From DATDMG01 sp036518955 (GTDB lineage Bacteria; Actinomycetota; Actinomycetes; Actinomycetales; Kineosporiaceae), in assembly GCA_036518955.1 (NCBI GenBank), contig DATDMG010000524.1, forward strand, positions 1 to 7,834: a DNA stretch of 7,834 bases, in the 5' to 3' direction. The notes under the pieces were generated by a model that was given only the letters and a program-made list of their open reading frames with translations, made no database searches and was not told the DNA's origin. The translations under genes were made by a program, and so were the position numbers. Positions 1-6,169 of the stretch are shown piece after piece. Positions within the stretch are counted from its first letter, which is position 1. Each line of letters starts with the position of its first letter.

Positions 1-1
1 C

Positions 2-373
2 TTCCTGCTCGACGTGCTGGCTGCGTGGGGGCTGCGGGAACTCCAGGACGTCGCCGGGCTGGTGGCCTCCGAGCTGGTCACCAACGCGGTGCTGCACACC
101 GCGGGGGACGTGCGGGTCGGCGTGCGCTGGCTGGAGAGCGGTCAGGTCTGGATCGGCGTTACCGACGACAGCGACCGGCTGCCGCAGGTGCACCAGGCGG
201 ACACCGAGGACATCTCCGGGCGTGGCCTGGCCATCGTCGAGCTGCTCGCCGACGCGTGGGGGGTCGACCAGCAGCCCGGTGGCGGCAAGACCGTCTGGCT
301 GCTGCTGCCTGCCCGTGCACCCGCGCCCGGCGGATCTCCTTCCCCGTCCTCCCTGTCCATGACCCCGGATTGA
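2..373 (+). CDS. RsbW-like ATP-binding regulatory protein, 5' end outside the window
   Basis: The reading frame is open to the left edge, and the residues before the first internal GTG at 14 (FLLDVLAAWGL) still fit the family, so the true start lies upstream. The visible part is a GHKL-fold ATPase of the HATPase_c_2 type, as in anti-sigma factor serine kinases such as RsbW and the many short streptomycete relatives. The N-box is SELVTNAVLHTAG, the G1-like box is VTDDSDRLP, and the G2-like box is SGRGLAIVELLADAWGV, followed by the GGKTVWLLLP strand that closes the fold. A Pro/Ser-rich tail ends the protein. Such proteins usually bind or phosphorylate an anti-anti-sigma partner, or sequester a sigma factor; which partner applies here cannot be read from the sequence. 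The stop is 17 bases before the sensor kinase start, so the two genes may share a transcript. The family is secure; the specific role is not. Confidence 0.85.
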   Translation, partial: FLLDVLAAWGLRELQDVAGLVASELVTNAVLHTAGDVRVGVRWLESGQVWIGVTDDSDRLPQVHQADTEDISGRGLAIVELLADAWGVDQQPGGGKTVWLLLPARAPAPGGSPSPSSLSMTPD

Positions 374-390
374 CTGCAAAGGCGCAGCAT

Positions 391-3300
391 ATGACTACTG
401 CATACCCCTGGTTCCGGCACTCTGCGGGCAGGCACGGCGATCAGCGCCGTCCGCGCCTGACGCCTCCCACCGCTGTGGTGGCCCTGACGGCGGTCGTGCT
501 CCTGCTCGCGGCCGCCCCGGCGGCCGCGATCGCGACTCCGGCGGAGAGCGGCGCGGCCGGCTCCAGCACCAGCGGGGCCACCGCGTCGGGCACGGCGTCC
601 GGTACCGCGGTGGCTCAGAACCCCGCCCTCGGCCCGGTGACCCTGCCCGTGGTCCCCGGCACGGACCTCGGCTTCAGCGCCCTGTCCGGTGAGGACGGGC
701 TGGCCTCGGCCCAGGTCTTCGGGGTCGCCCGCGACCATCAGGGGTTCCTGTGGTTCGCCACCGGGGACGGTCTGAACCGCTACGACGGCTACGCGATGCG
801 GACCTTCCGCTCCCAGCGCAACGATCCGAACAGCCTGGACGACAACTCCCTGGTCGGCGTCCTGGCGGCCCGGGACGGCGCACTCTGGCTCGAGACCAGT
901 GGTGCCGGCGCCGAGAGGTTCGATCCCGTCACCGAGACGTTCACGCACTACCGGCACGACCCGACGAACCCGGGCAGCCTGAGCGGGGATGTCCTGCACC
1001 GGTTCGCGATCTGCGAGGACTCCCGGGGCACGATCTGGATCGGGACCATTGGTGCTGGCCTGAACCGCCTCGACCCCAAGACCGGAACCTTCACGCATTA
1101 TCGGTCCGATCCCCGCAAGACCGACACCCTCAGCAGCGACCAGGTCGGCCCGGTGTACGCCGACCGGGAGGGTAACGTCTGGGTGGGCACCGCTGACGCC
1201 GGCCTGAACCGCTTCGACCCCTCCAATGGCCGGGTCACCCGGTACCTGCCTAATCCGGGGGACCCGAACGCCCTTCCCGACAAGAACGTCGAGGCCATCT
1301 TCGAGGACCGGGCGGGCACGCTGTGGGTCGGTACCCGGAACGGTTTCGGGGTGTTGGATCGCCAGACCGGCCGGTTCCAGCGGTACACGATCGCCGGCCC
1401 TCCCGACGCCGCGGCGAGCCTGAACGCCGATGTCACCTTCTTCGAGGACTCTTCGGGCATGCTGTGGATCGGTACCGAGGGAGCGGGGGTCCTGCGCTAC
1501 GACCGCCCGCTCGGCCGGCTCGTCCAGTACCAGAAGAACGACGCCGATCCGCACAGCCTGCGCAACAACTTCGTCGTCAGCCTCGCCGAGGACCCGTCCG
1601 GGACGCTGTGGATGGGAACGCTCGGCGGAGGACCCAACATGCTGCGCACCCGCCCGCCCAAGTTCGCCGTCTACCGGCATGACGCCACCACCCCGAACAG
1701 TGTCGCCGACAACTTCATCCTGTCGATCTTCGAGGACTCCACCGGTACCGTCTGGATCGGGAACGACCGCACCCTGAACCGCTGGGACCGGCGGTCGAAC
1801 ACCTGGCGGGTGTACCGCAACGACCCGGCGGATCCGACCAGCATCTCCAACGGCTCGGTCACCGCGACGCAGGAGGACCCGGACGGAACGTTGTGGTTCG
1901 GCACCTACCTCGGCGGGCTCAACCGCTTCGATCCCCGGACCGGCCGGTTCACCGCGTACCGGTCCGACGCGAACAATCCCGCGAGCCTGAGCGACGACAT
2001 CGTCCGCGCGCTGTACCGGGACTCGGCCGGGGTCCTGTGGGTCGGCGGCTGGCACAACGGCCTGAACCGGTTCGACCGATCCACCGGAAGGTTCCAGCGG
2101 TACCAGACCAACCCGGACAAGGCCGGAACCCTCAGCGGGAACTCCATCACCGACATCCTCGAGGACGGCGCGAAGCGCCTCTGGGTGGCCACGGAGGACG
2201 GCGGCCTGGACCTCCTCGATCGCGCCACCGGAACGTTCACCGCGTACCGGAACGACCCGAAGAACCTCAAGAGCCTGCCGGACAACTCCGTGCGTGTCCT
2301 GCACGAGGACCGCTCCGGCCGGTTGTGGGTCGGGACGGTGGCGGGCCTGTGCGTCCTCGACCCGCAGAAGGGACTGTGCCAGGAGGTCTACACCCACCAG
2401 GACGGGCTGCCCAACGACACGATCGAAGGGATCCTCGAGGACAAGCGGGGCGACTTGTGGATCAGTACCAACAACGGACTCTCCCGGTTCGACCCGGCCA
2501 CGAGATCGTTCCGCAACTACGACGTCGTCGACGGGCTGCAGAGCAACGAGTTCCACGTCTTCACCGCGTTCTGCGCCGGCACCCGCACCGGTGACCTCTA
2601 CTTCGGCGGAGTCAACGGATTCAACGTCTTCGACCCGAGGCAGGTGTCGGACAACCCGTTCGTGCCCCCGGTCGTGCTCACCGACTTCAGGCTTTCGGGT
2701 ACGTCCGTGCCCGTGGGTCACGGCTCCGCGCTGCGCCGCTCCCTGCTGTACACCGACCAACTGACGCTGCCCCAGAACCGCATCAGTGTGGCGTTCGACT
2801 TCGCCGCCTTGAGCTACGTGGCCCCGGTCAAGAACCACTACCGCTACAAGCTGGAGGGATTCGACCGTTCCTGGCACGCCGTCGGCAGCACCCAGCGCAC
2901 CGCGACGTACACCAACCTCGATGCGGGCAGCTACGTCCTTCGAGTGCAGGGATCGAACGAGGACGGGGTATGGAACGAGACGGGTACGTCGATCCGCATC
3001 GTCGTCACGCCTCCGTGGTGGGCGACCTGGTGGTTCCGGCTCCTCGCCCTGCTCGTCGTCCTGGCGGGACTGTTCGGCCTGCACCGGCTGCGGATCCACG
3101 CCATGGCGCGGCGTACCCGGCGGCTCGAGGCGGAGGTTGGCCGGCGCACCGAGGAACTGCGTGAGGTGAACAGCGCCCTGGAGGCGTTCTCCTTCTCCGT
3201 CTCGCACGACCTGCGCGCGCCGCTACAGCGTATGGACGGTTTCGTGCGGATGCTGCGGGCGCATGCCACCTCCACCCTGGACGAGCGCGGCAAGCACTAC

Positions 3301-3894
3301 CTGGACGTGATCTCCACGTCGTCCCAGCGCATGGACCGGCTGATCGATGACCTGCTGACGTTCTCCCGGCTGAGCCGCCAGGAGATGCGCACCGAGCCGA
3401 TCGACCTGAACCAGCTCGTCGACGAGGTCATCCACGAGTGTGCTCCCGATGCGGCGGTCCGGGACGTCCGGTGGCAGGTCTCGCCGCTGCCCACCGTCAC
3501 GGGCGATCCCACCCTCCTCCGGGCCGTGTTCGCGAACCTCTTCATGAACGCCCTGAAATTCACCCGCTCCAGGGACGTCGCGGAGATCGAGGTGGGGTGC
3601 CGAACGGCCGGCGACGAGAGCGTGATCTTCGTTCGGGACAACGGCGTCGGGTTCGACATGGCCGATGCCGACACGCTCTTCGGCGTCTTCCAGCGCCTCC
3701 ACCCGCACGAGGAGTACGAAGGCAGCGGAATCGGTCTGGCGAACGTCCGTCGGATCGTCACCCGGCACGGAGGCACGGTGCGGGCCGAGGGCGAGGTGGA
3801 CCACGGCGCGACCTTCTACCTCACCCTGCCCGGCACCAGTCGTGCCGAACCTTCCAGCCTGGCGGCCGCCGACGGCGTCGTGATCGGCAGCTAG
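391..3894 (+). CDS. Two-propeller membrane sensor histidine kinase (HTCS-like, no receiver domain)
   Basis: This is a 1167-residue sensor histidine kinase. I chose ATG 391, which has AAAGG about 8 bases upstream; the open frame extends left to base 25 but that part overlaps the preceding gene. Residues 27-46 form a hydrophobic signal/anchor, followed by an Ala/Ser/Thr/Gly-rich linker to about 77. Residues 109-752 hold 14 Reg_prop blades of the form ED..G.LW.GT..GLNRFDP, which fits two seven-bladed propellers with the join after blade 7. A Y_Y_Y domain lies at about 790-870 (HYRYKLEGFDRSW near 815) and a Trp-rich transmembrane helix at about 876-900. The DHp/HisKA domain has phospho-acceptor His939 in SVSHDLRAPL. 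The catalytic domain has N-box NLFMNALKFT (Asn1053), G1 DNGVGFD (Asp1083) and G2 GSGIGL (1111-1116). The propellers should sit outside the cell and bind a ligand, signalling across the membrane to the kinase. All catalytic motifs look intact. Unlike classical HTCS proteins there is no receiver or AraC domain, so a separate response regulator is needed and none is visible. Confidence 0.93.
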   Translation: MTTAYPWFRHSAGRHGDQRRPRLTPPTAVVALTAVVLLLAAAPAAAIATPAESGAAGSSTSGATASGTASGTAVAQNPALGPVTLPVVPGTDLGFSALSGEDGLASAQVFGVARDHQGFLWFATGDGLNRYDGYAMRTFRSQRNDPNSLDDNSLVGVLAARDGALWLETSGAGAERFDPVTETFTHYRHDPTNPGSLSGDVLHRFAICEDSRGTIWIGTIGAGLNRLDPKTGTFTHYRSDPRKTDTLSSDQVGPVYADREGNVWVGTADAGLNRFDPSNGRVTRYLPNPGDPNALPDKNVEAIFEDRAGTLWVGTRNGFGVLDRQTGRFQRYTIAGPPDAAASLNADVTFFEDSSGMLWIGTEGAGVLRYDRPLGRLVQYQKNDADPHSLRNNFVVSLAEDPSGTLWMGTLGGGPNMLRTRPPKFAVYRHDATTPNSVADNFILSIFEDSTGTVWIGNDRTLNRWDRRSNTWRVYRNDPADPTSISNGSVTATQEDPDGTLWFGTYLGGLNRFDPRTGRFTAYRSDANNPASLSDDIVRALYRDSAGVLWVGGWHNGLNRFDRSTGRFQRYQTNPDKAGTLSGNSITDILEDGAKRLWVATEDGGLDLLDRATGTFTAYRNDPKNLKSLPDNSVRVLHEDRSGRLWVGTVAGLCVLDPQKGLCQEVYTHQDGLPNDTIEGILEDKRGDLWISTNNGLSRFDPATRSFRNYDVVDGLQSNEFHVFTAFCAGTRTGDLYFGGVNGFNVFDPRQVSDNPFVPPVVLTDFRLSGTSVPVGHGSALRRSLLYTDQLTLPQNRISVAFDFAALSYVAPVKNHYRYKLEGFDRSWHAVGSTQRTATYTNLDAGSYVLRVQGSNEDGVWNETGTSIRIVVTPPWWATWWFRLLALLVVLAGLFGLHRLRIHAMARRTRRLEAEVGRRTEELREVNSALEAFSFSVSHDLRAPLQRMDGFVRMLRAHATSTLDERGKHYLDVISTSSQRMDRLIDDLLTFSRLSRQEMRTEPIDLNQLVDEVIHECAPDAAVRDVRWQVSPLPTVTGDPTLLRAVFANLFMNALKFTRSRDVAEIEVGCRTAGDESVIFVRDNGVGFDMADADTLFGVFQRLHPHEEYEGSGIGLANVRRIVTRHGGTVRAEGEVDHGATFYLTLPGTSRAEPSSLAAADGVVIGS

Positions 3895-3986
3895 CCGCCC
3901 GCCGGCGCGCCCACGTCCAGGGCGGGTGGCGAGGACCCTGCCGGCACCTCGATGCCCGTGCTGGGCTGCCGAGCCCTGACGGCAGG

Positions 3987-4041
3987 GCGATCGGAGTACC
4001 GGGGCGACTGTGTACGGCAATCACCTCGGTGCTCCGATCGC
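3987..4041 (+). terminator. Long hairpin downstream of the sensor kinase
   Basis: GCGATCGGAGTACCG at 3987-4001 pairs with CGGTGCTCCGATCGC at 4027-4041: 15 base pairs with one G-T pair on the RNA and a loop of 25 bases. It begins 92 bases after the kinase stop and has no T-run, which is common for actinomycete terminators. It could instead be a palindromic remnant of a mobile element or a protein-binding site. The pairing is seen directly; the terminator role is inferred. Confidence 0.5.
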
Positions 4042-4245
4042 TCCTCGCGGGAGGTGTCCCTGACCGGTGCGGGTGGGGTCACCAGACGTGGACGGGCCCT
4101 GACGCCGGGAGCCTTCGGGACCATTGGTGTCGGGCAGGGCCGGTCGTCGGCCGCTGCACAATGTCAAGAGTTGTGGCAGTTCGTGCGGGAGGCGAAGCCC
4201 GATGCCTGGCGTGCAAGGATCGGGAGCCGCCGTGCCCGCCGACAG

Positions 4246-4275
4246 TTGCGTAGGTGCATATTGAGGGTCTAGGTT
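4246..4275 (+). promoter_or_regulatory. Possible sigma-70-type promoter for the secreted-protein gene
   Basis: TTGCGT at 4246-4251 and TAGGTT at 4270-4275, 18 bases apart, resemble -35 and -10 boxes and point at the gene starting at 4342. Both boxes match the consensus only partly, so this is a weak call. Confidence 0.25.
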
Positions 4276-4286
4276 CAACCACGATG

Positions 4287-4307
4287 AGGATGGTTGTTCA
4301 CCATCCT
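4287..4307 (+). promoter_or_regulatory. Short inverted repeat upstream of the secreted-protein gene
   Basis: AGGATGG at 4287-4293 and CCATCCT at 4301-4307 are perfect complements around a 7-base spacer. The repeat sits between the possible promoter and the ribosome binding site, so it could be an operator or a 5'-leader hairpin. Only the symmetry is seen; the function is inferred. Confidence 0.35.
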
Positions 4308-4341
4308 GGAGTTCCTCTTGCATATCTGGGGGGTAGGCATC

Positions 4342-4845
4342 GTGTCATCCGTCAAGCGACTCGGCGTTGCACTGGCTGCAATCTCAATGGCGGGCTTGGC
4401 TGGAGTTTCTCCGGCTGCGGCCAGCGTGCCAACGTCATACTGCAATGGCAAGTCCTTGCAGTCGGTGGTCAAGAACTACTATCGGGGTTCGGCGCCCCGG
4501 CCCCTGCGCTGTGGTACGCGCACCTGGGGGTTCCTGCATATCACCGCCCGCTGGAATTCAGCGTTCGATGCTGGCATCGCCCTGACGATCTCTCGCGGCG
4601 AGGAGGTTGGTGATCTGCAACAAGATGGCGGCAGCTCAATCTATGCTCTGTTCGACGGTCAGTGCAACGAGCTATTCCGTGTCATCTACAACGGCGGTGC
4701 GTGGCGTGGGACGACGACGGTCAGCCCTCAAGGCATCATCACGGCGTATGATAAGTCGTCCGTCATCACGACAACCCCTGAGCGAGCGGTTGACGCCGCT
4801 GCTATCACATACCGCACTGACTGCCCGGTGTACCAGAACATATGA
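4342..4845 (+). CDS. Small secreted protein with four cysteines, unknown function
   Basis: The start is GTG 4342, with the purine-rich GGGGGGTAGG about 6 bases upstream; an in-frame TTG at 4294 would put extra residues before an otherwise textbook signal peptide. The 167-residue product begins MSSVKRLGVALAAISMAG, with a likely signal peptidase cut after Ala27 (SPAAA/SVP). The mature part of about 140 residues has Cys34, Cys57, Cys108 and Cys161, enough for two disulfide bonds outside the cell, and is rich in Thr, Ser, Tyr and Gly with no membrane helix. I do not recognise a family. Base composition is clearly lower than in the kinase gene: hand counts of three 60-base lines gave 53-62% GC, against 68% for one kinase line. 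That suggests acquisition from elsewhere. The next gene follows within 12 bases and is probably co-transcribed. That the gene is real is fairly sure; its role is unknown. Confidence 0.75.
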   Translation: MSSVKRLGVALAAISMAGLAGVSPAAASVPTSYCNGKSLQSVVKNYYRGSAPRPLRCGTRTWGFLHITARWNSAFDAGIALTISRGEEVGDLQQDGGSSIYALFDGQCNELFRVIYNGGAWRGTTTVSPQGIITAYDKSSVITTTPERAVDAAAITYRTDCPVYQNI

Positions 4846-4857
4846 TAAAGTGACGTG

Positions 4858-5235
4858 ATGAGTCTTCCGATCCCGGCGTCAGAGCTGGCCCGTCGCTTGA
4901 GCGTGCCACAAGATCCGCGGTCAGATGGGTGGCGCCTGGACGTGACCTCGGTTGAGGTGGTCGGTAAGGGTGAGGAAGCCAGGATCCGTCTTTTGGTGAA
5001 CGTGATCCCCACTGCAGGTGATGCGCAGGAGAAATGGGAAATCACGCTGCCTTGGGATCCCCGGGACATGGGCGGCCCAGCAGGGCCCGGCGAGACCATC
5101 GAAGGAATTGCCAATTCCACGGTCTTCGTACTACGGGCCAATCTGGAGGAATGGTGGTACACCAAGGCCCGGGAAGCTCATACCGCAGCCTGGGGCCGGC
5201 GAGTGCATGCCGAGCAAGGGTCGGACAACTCTTGA
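4858..5235 (+). CDS. Small cytoplasmic protein of unknown function
   Basis: This 125-residue protein has no signal peptide and no membrane segment. Translation can start at ATG 4858 or the adjoining GTG 4855; there is no strong Shine-Dalgarno sequence (only AAAGTGA before the GTG), so translation may be coupled to the upstream gene, whose stop ends at 4845. The sequence alternates short hydrophobic stretches (RLDVTSVEVV, ARIRLLVNVI, KWEITLPWDP), suggesting a beta-rich fold, then NSTVFVLRANLEEWWYTKAREA, which is probably a helix. I recognise no family. Its GC content is like that of the secreted-protein gene rather than its wider surroundings. Next to a secreted protein, a cytoplasmic partner, chaperone or immunity function is conceivable, but nothing in the sequence proves it. 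Confidence 0.65.
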   Translation: MSLPIPASELARRLSVPQDPRSDGWRLDVTSVEVVGKGEEARIRLLVNVIPTAGDAQEKWEITLPWDPRDMGGPAGPGETIEGIANSTVFVLRANLEEWWYTKAREAHTAAWGRRVHAEQGSDNS

Positions 5236-5292
5236 CGTAGCCCGACCGGAAGCGGCCGGCGCGCTCTCTCGTCAGTCCCGCGTCGTGCGCGA

Positions 5293-5527
5293 TCAGGCGC
5301 GGTTCCCCCGTGCGGTGACGACCTCCGCATACTGCGGCTCGAGTCAGGTCCCGTCTGCGGTGGAGCGAGAGGTGATCTCGACGGCGAGCTGTAGCCCGTC
5401 CGGTGAGACCCCAAGCCCTCGGTGCACGACGAACGACGGATCCGCGACAGCCACGTCAGGTATGACCAGCGTCTGCTCACCAAGGATCACGTTCACCCGG
5501 CTAGCACCCGCAGACCGTCAGGCACCT
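5293..5527 (-). pseudogene. Uma2-family (PD-(D/E)XK) nuclease remnant
   Basis: Read on the - strand, the pieces match the Uma2/DUF820 pattern. First comes VPDGLRVLAG, which then hits a stop. One base out of frame from 5496 the match resumes as VNVILGEQTLVIPDVAVADP, a stretch later LQLAVEITSRST, then a stop at 5344-5346. In the same frame after that stop is LEPQYAEVVTARGNRA, like the C-terminal part of the family, ending at 5293. In intact members the PDV and VEI.S.S segments carry the acidic and other active-site residues, followed by a Lys-containing stretch that is absent here, so an internal segment seems deleted as well. The N-terminal third is missing. A frameshift, an internal stop and a deletion make this a dead gene. 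The family call rests on remembered pattern similarity; coordinates are approximate. Confidence 0.55.
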
Positions 5528-5628
5528 GGGAACGCGCGCTGCGTTCCCGGCACGGGCTCTGCCCCCTGTGCTGGGAACCACTGCTGTACGTGGATCCCTC
5601 TTGGTCAGGATGGTGGGAGACACCTCGT
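5522..5628 (+). pseudogene. Possible fragment of a group II intron-encoded reverse transcriptase/maturase
   Basis: The + strand reads WERALRSRHGLCPLCWEPLL followed by YVD. The CPxC motif after a basic stretch resembles the C-terminal HNH-type zinc region of actinomycete group II intron proteins (typically R.GLCPLCGE.LL.AD). The similarity stops after about 25-30 residues, there is no second CxxC and no upstream reverse transcriptase domain, so at most a scrap is left. It abuts the Uma2 remnant at about 5525, which may be an insertion or recombination point. The call is by pattern memory only. Confidence 0.35.
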
Positions 5629-5677
5629 GTGAGTGCGAGGGTTCCTGGCTGGGGTGGGGATCGGAGACCCTGGGTGC

Positions 5678-5946
5678 GTGTCGACGTCGTCTGATCGTCC
5701 GTCCGGACCGGCGGCGGAGGGCGGGGCTGATCCGGTGGATCCCGAGCCGCGCCCGTCGCGGCGGGTGTTTTCCCCGGAGTACAAGCTGGCCATCTTGACC
5801 GAGTACGAGCAGGCCCCAACGGGGAGAAGAGGAGCCGTACCGACCGGCAGGATACCGACGCCGACGTCGAGCCCGGCTGCGCGGACGGATCGCCGGGGGG
5901 GCTGCAGGGGGTCGCCGAGGGGGCTGCCGACCCAGCCGGTTCGCCT
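5678..5946 (+). pseudogene. IS3-type transposase OrfA, truncated and frameshifted
   Basis: From a GTG at 5678 the frame reads VSTSSDRPSG and then RRVFSPEYKLAILTEYEQAP, the N-terminal helix-turn-helix of IS3-family-like OrfA proteins (usual form RR.YSPEYKL.IL.EYE....GEKGALLRREGLY). At about 5808-5817 one base appears to be missing: the expected NGEK is in the next frame, and the match then continues weakly as DTDADVE and GLQGVAEGA up to about 5930. After that the sequence becomes attachment-site DNA. No catalytic DDE domain (OrfB) is present. This is a dead 5' remnant, and its end at about 5946 is a mobile-element junction. The first part is a good match; the frameshifted part is less certain. 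Confidence 0.6.
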
Positions 5947-6114
5947 CTGACCTGCGGGATTGCCGTTGGAGCGGGTGACGGGAATCGAACCCGCATGACC
6001 AGCTTGGAAGTTCGCGGCTCCCGCCCGGTAGTGGCCCTGACCTGCTCCGGAACGGTGTCCTGAGTGGCCTGGAGTACCCCTGTTGACCATGGGTGTGTGG
6101 CCCACGAGTGGCCC
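5947..6114 (-). mobile_element. Attachment-like site A (tRNA 3'-end core with integrase-type arm repeats)
   Basis: Read on the - strand, the site has four GGCCAC-type repeats (+ strand GTGGCC at 6108, 6097, 6064 and 6031) spaced 11, 33 and 33 bases. Then CAGGTCAG (6044-6037) overlaps the last repeat, 22 bases follow, and then comes a 42-base core (6008-5967) that is the 3' end of a tRNA gene. A second CAGGTCAG (5954-5947) lies on the other side. The core contains the T-arm GGGTTCGATTCCC and acceptor CACCCGC plus TCCA, but no tRNA 5' half precedes it, so it is an attachment copy and not a working tRNA. Actinomycete integrative elements typically recombine into tRNA 3' ends and leave such copies. 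Site B at 6918-7077 is nearly the same in the opposite orientation. Confidence 0.7.
5967..6008 (-). repeat. tRNA 3'-end core, copy A
   Basis: The core runs from the anticodon-loop region (TCCAAGCTGG) through the T-arm to the acceptor end GCTCCA. The acceptor strand CACCCGC implies a GCGGGTG 5' partner, typical of a tRNA-Gly with a CCA-encoding end; with CTTCCAA just before, the anticodon would be UCC. Isotype is a likely guess, not proven. It differs at one of 42 bases from copy B. Confidence 0.7.
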
Positions 6115-6132
6115 GGAGTTGCCCCGTCAAGC

Positions 6133-6160
6133 GCGCTGAAACACCCGCGTGTTTCAGCGC
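6133..6160 (-). terminator. Terminator hairpin after the coiled-coil gene
   Basis: A perfect 12-base stem, GCGCTGAAACAC (6133-6144) and GTGTTTCAGCGC (6149-6160), around a 4-base loop. It lies 9 bases beyond the stop of the - strand coiled-coil gene and 19 bases before the first arm repeat of site A. It is very stable but lacks a U-tract, as often in actinomycetes. Half of the same motif (GGTGTTTCAGC) recurs at about 6876 ahead of site B. Confidence 0.75.
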
Positions 6161-6169
6161 CTTCGGTGT

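Larger units (their letters stand above)
3895..4286. other. Intergenic region without a convincing gene
   Basis: Apart from the hairpin at 3987-4041 I see no gene here. Short open frames exist on both strands, but none has a plausible start with a ribosome binding site, a recognisable motif or convincing codon use. From about 4150 onward the base composition drops towards that of the following two genes, so the boundary of a foreign segment may lie within this gap. Confidence 0.5.

Noticed and set aside
25..390. Upstream extension of the kinase reading frame
   Set aside because: It overlaps the ATP-binding protein in another frame, and its translation is Arg/Gly/Ala-rich noise, whereas ATG 391 has a ribosome binding site and precedes the signal anchor.
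142..3207. 1021-residue open frame on the - strand
   Set aside because: It lies antisense to the kinase gene and mirrors its repeated blades; its translation is Arg/Val/Gly-rich low-complexity sequence without domain motifs, as expected of a shadow frame in GC-rich DNA.
3952..4272. 106-residue + strand open frame between the kinase and the secreted-protein gene
   Set aside because: It has no ribosome binding site or recognisable motif, crosses the 3987-4041 hairpin, and its codon use is not gene-like.
5967..6050. A complete tRNA-Gly gene at core A (and likewise at B)
   Set aside because: Only the anticodon-loop-to-acceptor half is present. No D-arm and no GCGGGTG 5' acceptor strand are found at the proper distance in either copy.
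6031..6114. CRISPR-like array from the repeated GTGGCC units
   Set aside because: The units are only 6-7 bases with spacings of 11 and 33; there is no long repeat and no cas gene. Integrase arm sites explain them better.
5493..6130. Long - strand open frames across the transposase remnant and site A
   Set aside because: They run through the tRNA core and arm repeats and have Arg/Pro/Ser-rich translations; only the last ten or so residues (VPDGLRVLAG) are meaningful, as part of the Uma2 remnant.
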